The notes: generated by a model from the sequence alone, not told the origin. Numbered from the stretch's first letter, positions 8,047 through 17,797 are shown. The stretch: DNA of 64,000 bases from Paraburkholderia metrosideri (GCF_904848625.1 NZ_CAJHCP010000001.1:434001-498000); one strand, 5' to 3'. Translations and numbers: made by a program.

Positions 8047-10560
8047 ATGGCAGTGTCGACCACCACCGGAAAACGGATCGGAAAAATCATTGCATGGCTG
8101 TTGGGTACGCTCGTTGTCCTGATTGTCGCGCTGGTCATTTTCATTCTCGCGTTCGACTGGAATCGCGCCCGGCCTTATATCAACGATAAAGTCACGCAGG
8201 CCATCGGCCGTCCGTTTGCAATCAATGGCGATCTGAAGGTGGGATGGAAGCATCCGGTCGGCGAGACCGGTTGGCGTGGCTGGGTGCCATGGCCGCGTTT
8301 CTCTGCGGCCAACATCACGATAGGCAACCCCGACTGGACTAAGCACCCGCAATTCGCGACGCTCGATGAAATCGACTTCGAGGTCAAGGTGCTGCCGCTG
8401 CTTGCGCACGACATCGTCATCCCGGTCATCAACCTCGTGAATCCCTCCGTCGATCTCGAACGCGTGCTCGATGGGCGTAACAACTGGACCTTCAAAATGG
8501 CGTCGTCGAGCGGGCCTTCCGAATGGAAGCTCGACCTGAACGACATTGCGTTTGCGAAGGGCAATATCGCGCTGTCCGATCAGCAGAAAAAGGTCGATCT
8601 GCAAATGGCGATCGACACGCTCGGCCAGCCGATCCCAATCGGCGAAGCCATGAAGCAGCAGGAAACGGCATCGCGCAGCGCGTCGGCGCAAGCCATCGGT
8701 AAGGCGGGTGCGAGCAAGCTGACTGCACAGGCCAATGCGCAGGCTGCATCGGAAGCCGCGGCAGCATCGGCGGCGGCCGCGTCAGGCGCGTCGTCGACGG
8801 ATATCACCGCGTCGGGTACCACGGCGGCCACGGGCGCTTCGGGTGCGCTGGTCGCAGGCGGCTCGACCGGCGCCAGCAACGCGGGAACGGCAAGCCAAAG
8901 CGCGGCATCCGCCGGGGCGGCGAGCGGCGCGATGGTCGCATCGGGCGCTAGCGGGACGGTCGCCACGGCCGGGGCAAGGGGTGAGATCCCGCCTTATGCG
9001 ATCGGCTGGACTGTCAAAGGCACCTACAACAAGACGCCGGTCGCGGGTAGCGGCAAGGTGGGCGGCGTGTTGGCCCTGCAGGATGCGAACCGCCCGTTCC
9101 CGGTACAGGCGGACGTGAAGGCCGGCGATCTGCATGTGGGACTCGTCGGCACGATCACCGATCCTACCCATCTGGCTGCCGTCGATCTGCGGCTCTGGCT
9201 GCAGGGCAACAGCATGGCGCGCCTCTACTCGCTGACCGGCGTGACCTTGCCCGACACACCGCCTTATGCCACCGAGGGCCGGCTGATCGGCCAGTTCAAA
9301 TCCACGGGGAATGTCTTCAAGTATGAAAATTTTACAGGCCGGGTAGGGGGCAGCGATCTGAATGGCTCGTTGACCTACACCGCGCGTGAACCGCGTCCAC
9401 TGCTGCAGGGCGAACTGATCTCGCATCTGCTGCAATTCTCCGATCTCGCGCCGGTGATCGGCGCGGATTCGAACGCCAGCAAGGCAAAGCGCGGCGATGC
9501 GACGGCGCAGCCGAGCAACAAGGTACTGCCGGTGGAAGAGTTCCGCACCGACCGCTGGAAGGCGATCGACGCGGACGTGAAGTTCACCGGCCGGCGCATC
9601 ATCAAGAGTTCCGATCTGCCGATCACCGATCTCTACACGCATGTCGTGCTGACGGACGGCGTGTTGTCGCTGGAACCGTTGAAGTTCGGCGTGGCGGGCG
9701 GCTCGCTTGCGTCGAACATTCATCTGGATGGCAGCACCACGCCGCTGAAGGGCCGCTTCTCGACATCGGCACGGCATCTGAAGCTCAAGCAGTTGTTCCC
9801 GAACTTCAAGACGATGCAAAGCGCGTTGGGCGAAATCAACGGCGACGCTGCATTGACTGCAACAGGCAATTCGCCGGCTGCGCTGGCGGCGACCTCCAAT
9901 GGCGAATTGAAAGCGCTGGTGACCGACGGCACAGTGAGCCGTCTGCTGATGGAAGCCGCCGGGCTGAATGTCGCGAACGTCGTATATGAAAAACTGTTTG
10001 GCAATCGCGACGTGAGGATCAACTGCGCCGCCGCCGATTTCGTCGCGACCGACGGCGTGCTCGAGCCCCGCGTGTTCGCACTCGACACCGACGACGCGGT
10101 GATCAACATCGACGGCACCGTGAATATGCGTGACGAAACGTTGGATCTTGGCGTGCATCCGCATACCAAGGGTTTCCGGGTGTTCTCGCTGCGCTCGCCA
10201 CTCTATGTGAAAGGTACCTTCAAGGATCCGCATGTCGGCGTGAATGCAGCCGCCCTGGCGCTGCGCGGCGGCGCGGCTATCGGGCTTGGGCTGATCAATC
10301 CGTTCGCCGCGCTGATTCCGCTGCTGGCGCCGAGCAACAACAAACCGTTGCCGTGCGCCCAGTTGCTCGCGCAAGTGAAGCAGGCGCCGACGGCGCCGCC
10401 GCCGGGCGCAAAGCAACAGCCTAAAGCGGCACTTTCTCTCGATGGCGCGCCGGTCAACAAGTCGGTGGGCGGCGCTTCGTCGCCGGCTGCGACGGGCGAT
10501 ACGAAGAAGAAACCTGCGACGGTGTCGCCGGCCAGCGCTGCTTTGTACAAGGGGAGCTGA
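8047..10560 (+). CDS. AsmA-family protein
   Basis: This 837-residue protein is anchored by one N-terminal membrane helix (about 12-37) with the bulk in the periplasm. It has the AsmA N-terminal pattern (FDWNRARPYINDKVTQAIGR, then the GDLKVGW type) and an AsmA C-terminal region (about 640-770, with DGVLEPRVFALDTDDAVINI). AsmA-like proteins are thought to bridge the envelope and help move phospholipids to the outer membrane. Residues about 205-312 are an Ala/Ser/Gly-rich low-complexity insert unlike the rest. Its stop overlaps the start of a 41-residue membrane peptide. Confidence 0.88.
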   Translation: MAVSTTTGKRIGKIIAWLLGTLVVLIVALVIFILAFDWNRARPYINDKVTQAIGRPFAINGDLKVGWKHPVGETGWRGWVPWPRFSAANITIGNPDWTKHPQFATLDEIDFEVKVLPLLAHDIVIPVINLVNPSVDLERVLDGRNNWTFKMASSSGPSEWKLDLNDIAFAKGNIALSDQQKKVDLQMAIDTLGQPIPIGEAMKQQETASRSASAQAIGKAGASKLTAQANAQAASEAAAASAAAASGASSTDITASGTTAATGASGALVAGGSTGASNAGTASQSAASAGAASGAMVASGASGTVATAGARGEIPPYAIGWTVKGTYNKTPVAGSGKVGGVLALQDANRPFPVQADVKAGDLHVGLVGTITDPTHLAAVDLRLWLQGNSMARLYSLTGVTLPDTPPYATEGRLIGQFKSTGNVFKYENFTGRVGGSDLNGSLTYTAREPRPLLQGELISHLLQFSDLAPVIGADSNASKAKRGDATAQPSNKVLPVEEFRTDRWKAIDADVKFTGRRIIKSSDLPITDLYTHVVLTDGVLSLEPLKFGVAGGSLASNIHLDGSTTPLKGRFSTSARHLKLKQLFPNFKTMQSALGEINGDAALTATGNSPAALAATSNGELKALVTDGTVSRLLMEAAGLNVANVVYEKLFGNRDVRINCAAADFVATDGVLEPRVFALDTDDAVINIDGTVNMRDETLDLGVHPHTKGFRVFSLRSPLYVKGTFKDPHVGVNAAALALRGGAAIGLGLINPFAALIPLLAPSNNKPLPCAQLLAQVKQAPTAPPPGAKQQPKAALSLDGAPVNKSVGGASSPAATGDTKKKPATVSPASAALYKGS

Positions 10561-10685
10561 TGTTTTCCACGTTACCCGCAGACTGGCTCAGCTGGAGTAT
10601 CGGCGGCGGCCTTTCATTCGTCTTTCTGTGGCTGATCAGCGTGCCGCCCGTGCACGGTCATGGCGACGACGCGCTCGCGGAGTGA
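10560..10685 (+). CDS. 41-residue single-pass membrane peptide, coupled to AsmA
   Basis: A short frame starts at the ATG that overlaps the AsmA stop (TGATG) and encodes 41 residues. The start is MFSTLPADWLSWSIGGG, a hydrophobic segment LSFVFLWLISVPPV follows, and the tail is HGHGDDALAE. The overlap suggests re-initiation by ribosomes finishing asmA. I do not recognise a family. It could be an AsmA partner peptide or a chance frame. Confidence 0.5.
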   Translation: MFSTLPADWLSWSIGGGLSFVFLWLISVPPVHGHGDDALAE

Positions 10686-10897
10686 ATGGAAGAGTTGGGG
10701 ATTCCTGGTCAGCGCATGCCCTTCGCCAGTGCATGCGCGAACCTGCCGCACCGGGTGCACGGTCCAGCGAATGGATTGACGGGAAAGGGGAAAGGCAGAG
10801 AGAAAGAGAGACGAGTCTGGCAACGCCGCCGTCAAGCCAATAAACCGTGACGTTGCCAGCTATTCGAACACCAAACCAGCCAGCCGTACTGCTGTAG

Positions 10898-11347
10898 TTA
10901 CCTCAACGATCGCGGAGCCGCGTCACCCGCTGCATCTTGCCGACGCACCCCGCGACGCGACGTCCCCACACGGGTCGCACCGAATTCCGCGAGAATCTTG
11001 CCGCGTGCGCGGCTGGCGAAGACGAGAAAGCCGAAGCCGTCTGCCTCATACCAGTACCCGCCGTTCTCGAGACCGTCGAGCGGCTGTTCCAGCGCATTCG
11101 TGATGGATTCAATACAGCGCCGCCGCAATTCCGCGGGTGCCGGATAGGGAGGTTGCGCCCCACGCACGCTGCATAAAAGGACATCGAGTCCGGGCAGCAC
11201 ATGTGCATAAAGGACCGGCTCGTCTTGCGCACGGGCGCGCGCAATTTTGGTGTCGAGCTGGCCGAAGGGCTTGAAATGCCGCAGTACCGCGAGGAACGAC
11301 TCATCGCCGTCCACCTTCGCGCGTCTACGCTTTTTCGGGAAGGACAT
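10898..11347 (-). CDS. Hypothetical protein, basic N-terminus
   Basis: This 149-residue protein starts with SFPKKRRRAKVDGDE and is otherwise soluble, with no signal peptide. I placed the start at 11347 because the upstream extension is arginine-rich and lies in promoter-like DNA. An AGG-containing site lies about 10 nt upstream. The core (FLAVLRHFKPFGQLDTKIAR through the YWYEADGFGFLVFASRARG segment) reads like a folded domain. No family is recognised. It is divergent from the sensor kinase. Confidence 0.6.
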   Translation of the reverse strand: MSFPKKRRRAKVDGDESFLAVLRHFKPFGQLDTKIARARAQDEPVLYAHVLPGLDVLLCSVRGAQPPYPAPAELRRRCIESITNALEQPLDGLENGGYWYEADGFGFLVFASRARGKILAEFGATRVGTSRRGVRRQDAAGDAAPRSLR

Positions 11348-11828
11348 AAAAATTCGCCTGAAAAAGAATTGCAAAAAACGCTGCGTCCTCATGCGACAAC
11401 TCCCGGCTTCGCGCGCCGCACGTCGATCTTTTATAGCATACGACAAGGCCGGATTCACGATGATTCGACGACTGCGCCGCCTCACCGCCTCCCGCACGAA
11501 TCATGCCGAACCGCCTCGCCGCGCGCTTTCGCATCCCAGCACATCTGTTTCCATGATAGACGCACGAGCCGCCGAAAAAACATCTCGCACCAATAAAAAA
11601 GTCATTTTTGTGTGGGCCAACGCATCTTGCCGCTACATTGAAATATCTCGGGTTCACGTCGATAATGGCCCGTCCGGCCGCACTGTGCCGCGCGTTGCGA
11701 TTGGCTTTTGCCTGTCGAGCAAGCACGACGATGCCTGACATGTATTCGCGATGCCCGAGGTTCGCGGCATTCGCGCGATTCGCGAACTGCCACGACCTGA
11801 GCGACCCTTTGCGACCCTTCGGGCGAAC
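11348..11828. other. Intergenic region, 481 bp, between divergent genes
   Basis: It contains AT-rich patches around 11340-11440 and 11570-11620 that suit promoters for both flanking genes. No gene is supported. The kinase frame can be extended upstream to 11751, but the segment 11751-11828 encodes an arginine-rich leader ahead of the membrane anchor and is probably not translated. Confidence 0.45.
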
Positions 11829-13439
11829 ATGAAACTATTCACCAAGGGTCTGCTGCTGATTGCCGTGCCGAGCGCGGTCGAGCTGGCGCTTCTTGGCGTC
11901 GTCTTCGATACCCAGGAGCAGACCGCACAGGCCGCGCAGTGGGTCACCAACAGCAAGCAGATCCTTTATCAGTCATCGGCAATCGTCGACCCGCTGCTGC
12001 GTCAGGCCGCGCGGGTACGCACCGCCATGGTGACCGGCGACGTGTCGCTGGTCGACCGGCATACGGTGTGGGTCGACGTCGGTGACCGGCTCTCGAAACT
12101 TAACGCGCTGGTCGCCGGCACACCGCAGCAGGTCGCGCGCGTGCAGGCCATGCAGCGGGCCATCGACAGCTATCGCGCACAGACCACCGCGATCTCGCAG
12201 GCGATGCACGATGGGCGCAGTCTGAAATCGTTCATCGCTCAGGAAACCGGTGCATTGCCGGAGCAGATCGCGCTGTTCCGCGACGAACTCGCGGCGTTCG
12301 GCCGCGAAGCATCGAGGCTCGACGCGCAGCGTTCGGCAGCGCTCGCGCGGCGCCGTGACCGGCAGCAATATGCGTTGATTGCGGCGGTGTTAGGCTCGAT
12401 GCTGATCTGGGCCGGCACAGCCGTGGTGTTCGCGCGCAGCATCGGCCGGCGGTTCGAAGTGCTGATCGGCAACGCCGAGCGATTGGGCCGTGGCCGGGCG
12501 CTGGCGCCGCCGCTGTCGGGCAACGATGAAATCGCCGCGCTCGACGCGGTGCTGCATCAAACCGGCACGCGGCTGCGCGAAGCGGAACGTGAGCAGACCA
12601 GCCTCAAAACGCGGCTCGAAGCGCGCGCGCAGGAACTGGCGGGCGTCAACGAAGAGTTGCGCCAGGAAACGCAAGACAACGAAATGTTCATCTACAGCGT
12701 GTCGCACGATCTGCGCTCGCCGCTGGTGAATCTGCAAGGGTTCTCGAAGGAGTTGCAGGTATCGTGCGACGAACTGGGCAGCATCGTCTCGAAGGCGGGG
12801 TTGCCGGCCGCTGAGCACCGGCGCATGGCGCATATTCTCGACGGTGATGTGCAGGAGTCGCTGTATTACCTGCGCTCCGCGGTGACGCGCGCGGCGGCGA
12901 TTATCGAGGCGCTGTTGCGTATTTCACGCGCGGGGCGGCTCGACTATCAGTGGCAGCGGGTCAGCGTAGGGCGGGTTGTGAACCGCGTGGTCGACACCTT
13001 GCAGGGCGCTATCAGCCAGCGCTCGGCAACCGTCACCGTGCGTGAATTGCCGCCGGCGTGGGGCGATCCGGCTGCGGTCGAGCAGATTTTCAGCAACCTG
13101 ATCGGCAATGCGCTGAATTTTCTGGATCCTGCACGTCATGGGCGAATCGAAGTGGGGGCGCTGGCCGCCGAAGCCGTCGACGAAACCGAACCCCGCGCGG
13201 TGCGCATGCGCACGTATTACGTTCGCGATAACGGCTTGGGAATTCCGGCCGCCTATCTGTCGAAAGTATTCCGGGCGTTTCAACGCCTGCATGGCGACGT
13301 CGCCACCGGCGACGGCATCGGTCTGGCCGTGGTGCGGCGTAGTGTGGAGCGGCACGGCGGACGCGTGTGGGTCGAATCGGCGGAAGGGGCGGGGTCGACC
13401 TTTTTCGTGGTGCTGCCCGAGCAGCCTCTGCGCGGCTGA
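11829..13439 (+). CDS. Membrane sensor histidine kinase with CHASE3-like sensor
   Basis: This 536-residue kinase has a membrane helix at about 5-25, an extracytoplasmic helical region of about 150 residues resembling CHASE3, and a second helix near 185-205. A HAMP-like linker and coiled coil (about 205-300) lead to a HisKA domain with the phospho-acceptor in FIYSVSHDLRSPLVNLQGFS. The ATPase domain has the N box (IFSNLIGNALNFLD), G1 (VRDNGLGIP) and G2 (GDGIGLAVVRR). I prefer ATG 11829, which puts the signal anchor first. A receiver gene follows 74 bp later. Confidence 0.88.
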   Translation: MKLFTKGLLLIAVPSAVELALLGVVFDTQEQTAQAAQWVTNSKQILYQSSAIVDPLLRQAARVRTAMVTGDVSLVDRHTVWVDVGDRLSKLNALVAGTPQQVARVQAMQRAIDSYRAQTTAISQAMHDGRSLKSFIAQETGALPEQIALFRDELAAFGREASRLDAQRSAALARRRDRQQYALIAAVLGSMLIWAGTAVVFARSIGRRFEVLIGNAERLGRGRALAPPLSGNDEIAALDAVLHQTGTRLREAEREQTSLKTRLEARAQELAGVNEELRQETQDNEMFIYSVSHDLRSPLVNLQGFSKELQVSCDELGSIVSKAGLPAAEHRRMAHILDGDVQESLYYLRSAVTRAAAIIEALLRISRAGRLDYQWQRVSVGRVVNRVVDTLQGAISQRSATVTVRELPPAWGDPAAVEQIFSNLIGNALNFLDPARHGRIEVGALAAEAVDETEPRAVRMRTYYVRDNGLGIPAAYLSKVFRAFQRLHGDVATGDGIGLAVVRRSVERHGGRVWVESAEGAGSTFFVVLPEQPLRG

Positions 13440-13513
13440 GCGGCCAGGCCGTGGTGCACGGGAACACCCGACAGGTAACATGCACAGAACGAATCTGTTA
13501 GCACGGAGAGCAT

Positions 13514-14029
13514 ATGAGTCACGGGGATACGGTCAGCATCGTACTGATCGAAGATGACGACGGCCATGCCACGCTCGTCGAGCGCAATCTGCGCCGCGCG
13601 GGCATTTCGAATCGCTTCGTGCGCTTTCACGACGGTCAGCAGGCGCTCGATTATTTCTTCGGACCGGCTCCGGCGGACCGCGCCGGCACATCGACCGCGA
13701 ATCCGACGTCGAATCAAACGTCGAATCCCTACCCGCCGCTCGAAGATCTGAGTCATTTCGTCGTGCTGCTCGATCTTAAGATGCCGCGCGTGGATGGTTT
13801 CGAGGTGCTGCGCCGGTTGAAAGAGTCGCCAAAAACCGCGGCCGTGCCCGTGATCGTGCTGACCACCACCGACGACCCGCGCGAAATCGCCCGTTGCTAT
13901 GAACTCGGCTGCAATGTCTACATCTGCAAGCCAGTCGAATATGATGCGTTCATCGAAGCCGTGCGCCGTCTCGGCTTCTTCCTGCAGGTCGTCAAGCTGC
14001 CGCCGGGTCACCGGCTCGCCGCGCCGTGA
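13514..14029 (+). CDS. CheY-like single-domain response regulator (Rcp1-like)
   Basis: This 171-residue protein is a lone receiver domain. The acidic pocket is EDDD (13-16), the phospho-acceptor is D87 in VVLLDLKMPRVDG, the switch threonine lies in VIVLTTTDD, and the conserved lysine in CNVYICKPVEYD. Like Rcp1-type receivers it has an insert after the second helix, here about 30 residues rich in Asn, Thr, Ser and Pro (51-80). No output domain is present, so it probably relays phosphate between the flanking kinases. Confidence 0.9.
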   Translation: MSHGDTVSIVLIEDDDGHATLVERNLRRAGISNRFVRFHDGQQALDYFFGPAPADRAGTSTANPTSNQTSNPYPPLEDLSHFVVLLDLKMPRVDGFEVLRRLKESPKTAAVPVIVLTTTDDPREIARCYELGCNVYICKPVEYDAFIEAVRRLGFFLQVVKLPPGHRLAAP

Positions 14030-14123
14030 GCGCAGCGCGGGCGACTTGGTAGAAGCCGTCCGAAAGCCGCGCATGACAAGATAGATAAAATCGATCACCT
14101 GACCTAGCCAGAGAAAATTCCGC

Positions 14124-16094
14124 ATGACCGAAGAAGTGTCAACGCCGCCCGCGTACGTGCTCGTCGTCGATGACGACGAGGGCATCCTCCGGCTCGCGCG
14201 CAAGTCGCTCGAACGCGCCGGTTGCCGGGTGGCGATCTGCGCCGGCGTCGACGCTGCGCGCGAGCGGCTCACGGGCGGCGGCCCCGACCTGCTGGTGCTC
14301 GACTATCAACTCAGCGGACCGGAAACCGGGCTCGACTTTTTCCGCCGTCTGCGTGCTGACGGGGTGCGAATTCCGGCCATCCTCGTCACCGGTTTTACCG
14401 ACGAATCGCGGGTGATCGAAGCGTTGCGCGCAGGCGTGTCCGACGTGGTGCCGAAATCCGGCGATTACCTCGATTATTTGCCGGAAGCCGTGGAGCGCGT
14501 GTTGTCGCAAGTGCGTCTGCAACGGGCATCGGATGAAGCGCTATTGCTGCGCGATCGCGAACAGCATTACCGGACGTTGTCGGAAGCGTTGCCCCACCTC
14601 GTGATGACCTGCAACGCGGCAGGCGACTGCGATTTTCTGTCGAAGCAGTGGTACGACTACACGGGCCTCGCCGAACACAGTTCATACGGTCTCTCATGGC
14701 TCGACGCGGTTCATCCGGATGATCGCGAAGAAATTCGCCGCAGTTGGCTCAAGGCCGTGGCGAGTCAGGCGGGCGACTATCGGCATGAATTCCGGATTCG
14801 CCGGCACGATGGCGAGTATCGCTGGTTCGATGCACGGGTGGTGGCGATGCGCGACGCCGAACGCAACGTCAATAAATGGTTCGGCAGTTGCACGGACATT
14901 CATTCGCAGCGCGAGGCGATCGAGGAACGCGAACGTCTGCTCGCGTCGGAGCAGGCGGCTCGCCAAATCGCCGAAGAAGCGAATCGCGCGAAAGACCGCT
15001 TTCTTGCGATGCTGTCGCACGAATTGCGCACGCCGTTGACACCGGTGCTGGCCGGCGCCAGCGTGCTGGAGATGATCCCCGATTTGCCTGACCAGGCGCG
15101 CAACAGCGTGCGCATGATTCGTCGCAATGTCGAACTCGAGGCGCGCTTGATCGACGATCTGCTCGATCTCACGCGGGTCGCAAATGGCAAGTTGCGGCTG
15201 TCGCTTGAAACGGTCGACGTGCATGACGTGATGGACAGTGTGCTCGAACTTTTTCGCAGCGAGATTCAGGTCAAGCAGCAGGACGTGCATGTGCAGAAGA
15301 ACGCAGCGCATCACTATGTGCTGGCCGATCGCGCCCGGCTGCAGCAGATGCTGTGGAACCTGATCCGCAATGCCGCCAAGTTCACCCCGGACGGCGGCCA
15401 TATTTACGTGCGCACCCGTGATGAGCGGATGCACGTGCAGATCTCGGTTGAAGATACGGGTATCGGCATCGAGCCGGAACAGATCGGCAAGCTTTTCAAC
15501 GCGTTCGAGCAGGGCGATCAGAGCATGACGCGGCAATTCGGCGGCTTGGGTCTGGGGTTGGCCATTACGAAAGCGTTGACCGATGTTCACGGCGGCACGG
15601 TCATTGCGCAAAGCCCAGGCGCGCACTGCGGCGCGACGTTCACGATCACGTTGCCGACCGCCGCGGCGCCGGAGGTCGTGCAACCGGTCGTCGCGCCCGC
15701 CGAGGTGCATCCGGAAGGCTTGCTGACGGTCTTGTTGATCGAAGACCACGAAGACACCGCCGAGGTGATGGCGCAACTGATACGCAGCCTGGGACACGAC
15801 GTCACGGTGGTGGGTCGTGTGGACGATGCGCTGGCCGCCACGCAATTGCAGACCTTCGATCTGATTGTCAGCGACGTCGGCTTGCCGGACGGCACGGGCC
15901 TCGATTTCATCAAGGCATTCCGCGAGCACTCGGATGCGCCGGCGGTGGCGCTAACGGGATTCGGCACCGATGAAGACGTGCGACGTTGTCTGAGCGCAGG
16001 CTTCACGTCCCATCTGACCAAGCCAGTCAATTTCGGCCAGCTCGAAACGATGATTGAAGGCGCGGTGCATCTGAAAGCGCAGAAAGACGCCTGA
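14124..16094 (+). CDS. Hybrid histidine kinase: receiver-PAS-HisKA-HATPase-receiver
   Basis: This 656-residue soluble protein has, in order, a receiver (about 10-125, with VLVVDDDEG and acceptor Asp in LLVLDYQLSG), a PAS/PAC sensor (about 150-265), HisKA with the acceptor in FLAMLSHELRTPLTPVL, and the ATPase domain (NLIRNAAKFTPDGG, then EDTGIGIEPEQ and GGLGLGLAITK). A C-terminal receiver has LLIEDHEDTAE and its acceptor in LIVSDVGLPDGTG. No membrane helix is seen. It ends a three-gene phosphorelay with the upstream kinase and receiver. The signal and output are unknown. Confidence 0.9.
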   Translation: MTEEVSTPPAYVLVVDDDEGILRLARKSLERAGCRVAICAGVDAARERLTGGGPDLLVLDYQLSGPETGLDFFRRLRADGVRIPAILVTGFTDESRVIEALRAGVSDVVPKSGDYLDYLPEAVERVLSQVRLQRASDEALLLRDREQHYRTLSEALPHLVMTCNAAGDCDFLSKQWYDYTGLAEHSSYGLSWLDAVHPDDREEIRRSWLKAVASQAGDYRHEFRIRRHDGEYRWFDARVVAMRDAERNVNKWFGSCTDIHSQREAIEERERLLASEQAARQIAEEANRAKDRFLAMLSHELRTPLTPVLAGASVLEMIPDLPDQARNSVRMIRRNVELEARLIDDLLDLTRVANGKLRLSLETVDVHDVMDSVLELFRSEIQVKQQDVHVQKNAAHHYVLADRARLQQMLWNLIRNAAKFTPDGGHIYVRTRDERMHVQISVEDTGIGIEPEQIGKLFNAFEQGDQSMTRQFGGLGLGLAITKALTDVHGGTVIAQSPGAHCGATFTITLPTAAAPEVVQPVVAPAEVHPEGLLTVLLIEDHEDTAEVMAQLIRSLGHDVTVVGRVDDALAATQLQTFDLIVSDVGLPDGTGLDFIKAFREHSDAPAVALTGFGTDEDVRRCLSAGFTSHLTKPVNFGQLETMIEGAVHLKAQKDA

Positions 16095-16163
16095 CGTGCT
16101 GCGTGCGTTTCGTGCGCAGCGTTGAGTCGTGTTGCGTTGCTTGCGCAACCGTTCGAAAAACTG

Positions 16164-16200
16164 AAAGGCCTGTTGCGATGTCCACCGCAACAGGCCTTTT
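16164..16200. terminator. Bidirectional terminator
   Basis: A 14-bp stem (AAAGGCCTGTTGCG and its complement) with an 8-nt loop ends in a T-run on the plus strand and in T's on the minus strand. It lies between the converging hybrid kinase and mscL genes and serves both. Confidence 0.88.
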
Positions 16201-16226
16201 TATTGACTTCGACTCAACGCCGGTGC

Positions 16227-16673
16227 TTAGCGCGGCGAGTTCTTCAACGAATCGCGGATTTCACGCAGCAGCAGCACGTCTTCCGGAGTCGGCGCGGGTT
16301 CTGCCGGCGCGGCCGGAGCCGGCTTGCGCAGATTGTTAATGAATTTGACCATCAGGAAGATGATGAACGCGAGAATGATGAAGTTGATCAGCACGGTGAT
16401 GAACGAGCCGTAACCGAACACGGCCACACCGGCTGTCTGCAAATCTTTATAGGACTCGGGGTTGCCTTTGTAGGAGGCAGGAATATCGCCGAGGCGAACG
16501 AACTTGTTGGAGAAATCGAGGCCGCCGAGCGCGAGCCCGACAATCGGCATGATCAGGTCTTTCACAACTGAATTGACGATGGTGGAGAATGCGCCGCCGA
16601 TAATCACACCAACCGCGAGGTCCATCACGTTGCCCTTGAGGGCGAATTCTTTGAATTCCTTGATCATGCTCAT
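16227..16673 (-). CDS. mscL: Large-conductance mechanosensitive channel MscL
   Basis: This 148-residue inner-membrane channel opens under membrane tension to release solutes during osmotic downshock. It has the family start ([29 protein letters not shown]), the first pore helix, a periplasmic loop and the second helix ([23 protein letters not shown]). A Pro/Ala-rich linker leads to the C-terminal helix ending [10 protein letters not shown]. The start at 16673 has a GGGAGG site at good spacing. An upstream extension adds only a non-family leader. Confidence 0.96.
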   Translation of the reverse strand: MSMIKEFKEFALKGNVMDLAVGVIIGGAFSTIVNSVVKDLIMPIVGLALGGLDFSNKFVRLGDIPASYKGNPESYKDLQTAGVAVFGYGSFITVLINFIILAFIIFLMVKFINNLRKPAPAAPAEPAPTPEDVLLLREIRDSLKNSPR

Positions 16674-16762
16674 AGAGATTCCTCCCAAATATCGATAAGC
16701 GAATGATACCAACCTGAGAAGGATAGGCTAGTGCTTTGCCACGATATGCAAGGATTGTTTTC

Positions 16763-17797
16763 TTATTGCGGAAACTGTGACTCGCTATGGCGTGCGCGCT
16801 CTATATGCGCAGCAAAACTGACCGGGTCGGTGTTCGTGCCGCACAGCAGGACGCCTACACGCTTACCTTGCAAGCGCTCGCGAAGCGGACCCAGCAACGC
16901 AGCGGTGGCAGCTGCGCAGGCGGGCTCCACCGCCAGCTTCAGTTGTCCGAATAAGATCAGCATGGCAGCGCGCAGCTGGTCGTCGGAAACGGTGACTAGC
17001 TGATCGATATGACGGCGGCACAGCTCGTAGCTATATTCCTCGGTATGCGGCGACATTAGCGAGTCGGCAATGCTGTGCATGTGGCCCATCTTGACCGTGT
17101 GATTGGCGGCGAAACTCTTGCCCATCACGTCTGCGCCTTCGGGTTCGACACCATAAACGTGCACGTGCGGATTCGCGAGGCGCATGGCGGTCGCGACGCC
17201 GGCGGCGAGTCCCCCACCGCCGACCGGCACGATCACCGCTTCGAGATCGGGCGTTTGCGTGGCCCATTCGTAGCCGAGCGTGGCTGACCCCAACACCGTG
17301 CGATAGCCGTTAAACGGATGCACGAAGTAGCGGCCTTCTTCAGCCTCGACCCGGCGCACCAGTTCAAACGCTTCCGCAATATCTTCCGCATAGACAATGT
17401 CGGCGCGATATTGCCGACACAGCGCAACGCGTGCCGGATTCGCCGAGCGAAACAGCACGACCTTCGCGCTGATACCCAGACGCATCGCCGCATACGCGAC
17501 GGCCACCGCATGATTGCCGCCCGACACACAGGTGACGCCCGCGCTACGCTGCGATTCGTCGAGTGCGAGCAGGTTGGTGAACGCGCCACGCGCCTTGAAG
17601 CTGCCGCCCGCCTGCAGCAATTCGAACTTGAAGTTCACCACCGTGCCTTCCAGCGATGAAAAATCGAGCCGGTCGAACACCGGCGTTCGCATGACCCACG
17701 GTGCCAGTGCGAAGTGCTGCGCGGCGATGTCGTCGAGCGTGGGGATCGGCTCGCCGTCGATCGTATGGTCCGTGTGTTGCGGTGTGCCTGTTGACAT
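16763..17797 (-). CDS. PLP-dependent threonine/serine dehydratase-like enzyme
   Basis: This 344-residue fold-type II PLP enzyme has the cofactor lysine K68 in GGSFKARGA, the substrate loop SGGNHAVAVAYAA and the phosphate-binding loop PVGGGGLAAG. Family members deaminate threonine or serine to 2-oxo acids. There is no C-terminal ACT regulatory domain, unlike biosynthetic IlvA, so a catabolic or broad-specificity dehydratase (or a racemase relative) is more likely. It follows argE on the same strand after a gap of about 50 bp and may be cotranscribed with it. Confidence 0.85.
   Translation of the reverse strand: MSTGTPQHTDHTIDGEPIPTLDDIAAQHFALAPWVMRTPVFDRLDFSSLEGTVVNFKFELLQAGGSFKARGAFTNLLALDESQRSAGVTCVSGGNHAVAVAYAAMRLGISAKVVLFRSANPARVALCRQYRADIVYAEDIAEAFELVRRVEAEEGRYFVHPFNGYRTVLGSATLGYEWATQTPDLEAVIVPVGGGGLAAGVATAMRLANPHVHVYGVEPEGADVMGKSFAANHTVKMGHMHSIADSLMSPHTEEYSYELCRRHIDQLVTVSDDQLRAAMLILFGQLKLAVEPACAAATAALLGPLRERLQGKRVGVLLCGTNTDPVSFAAHIERARHSESQFPQ

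Noticed and set aside
8782..10416. 544-residue frame antisense to the AsmA gene
   Set aside because: Its composition is typical of an antisense frame in GC-rich DNA, and the AsmA protein on the plus strand is well supported.
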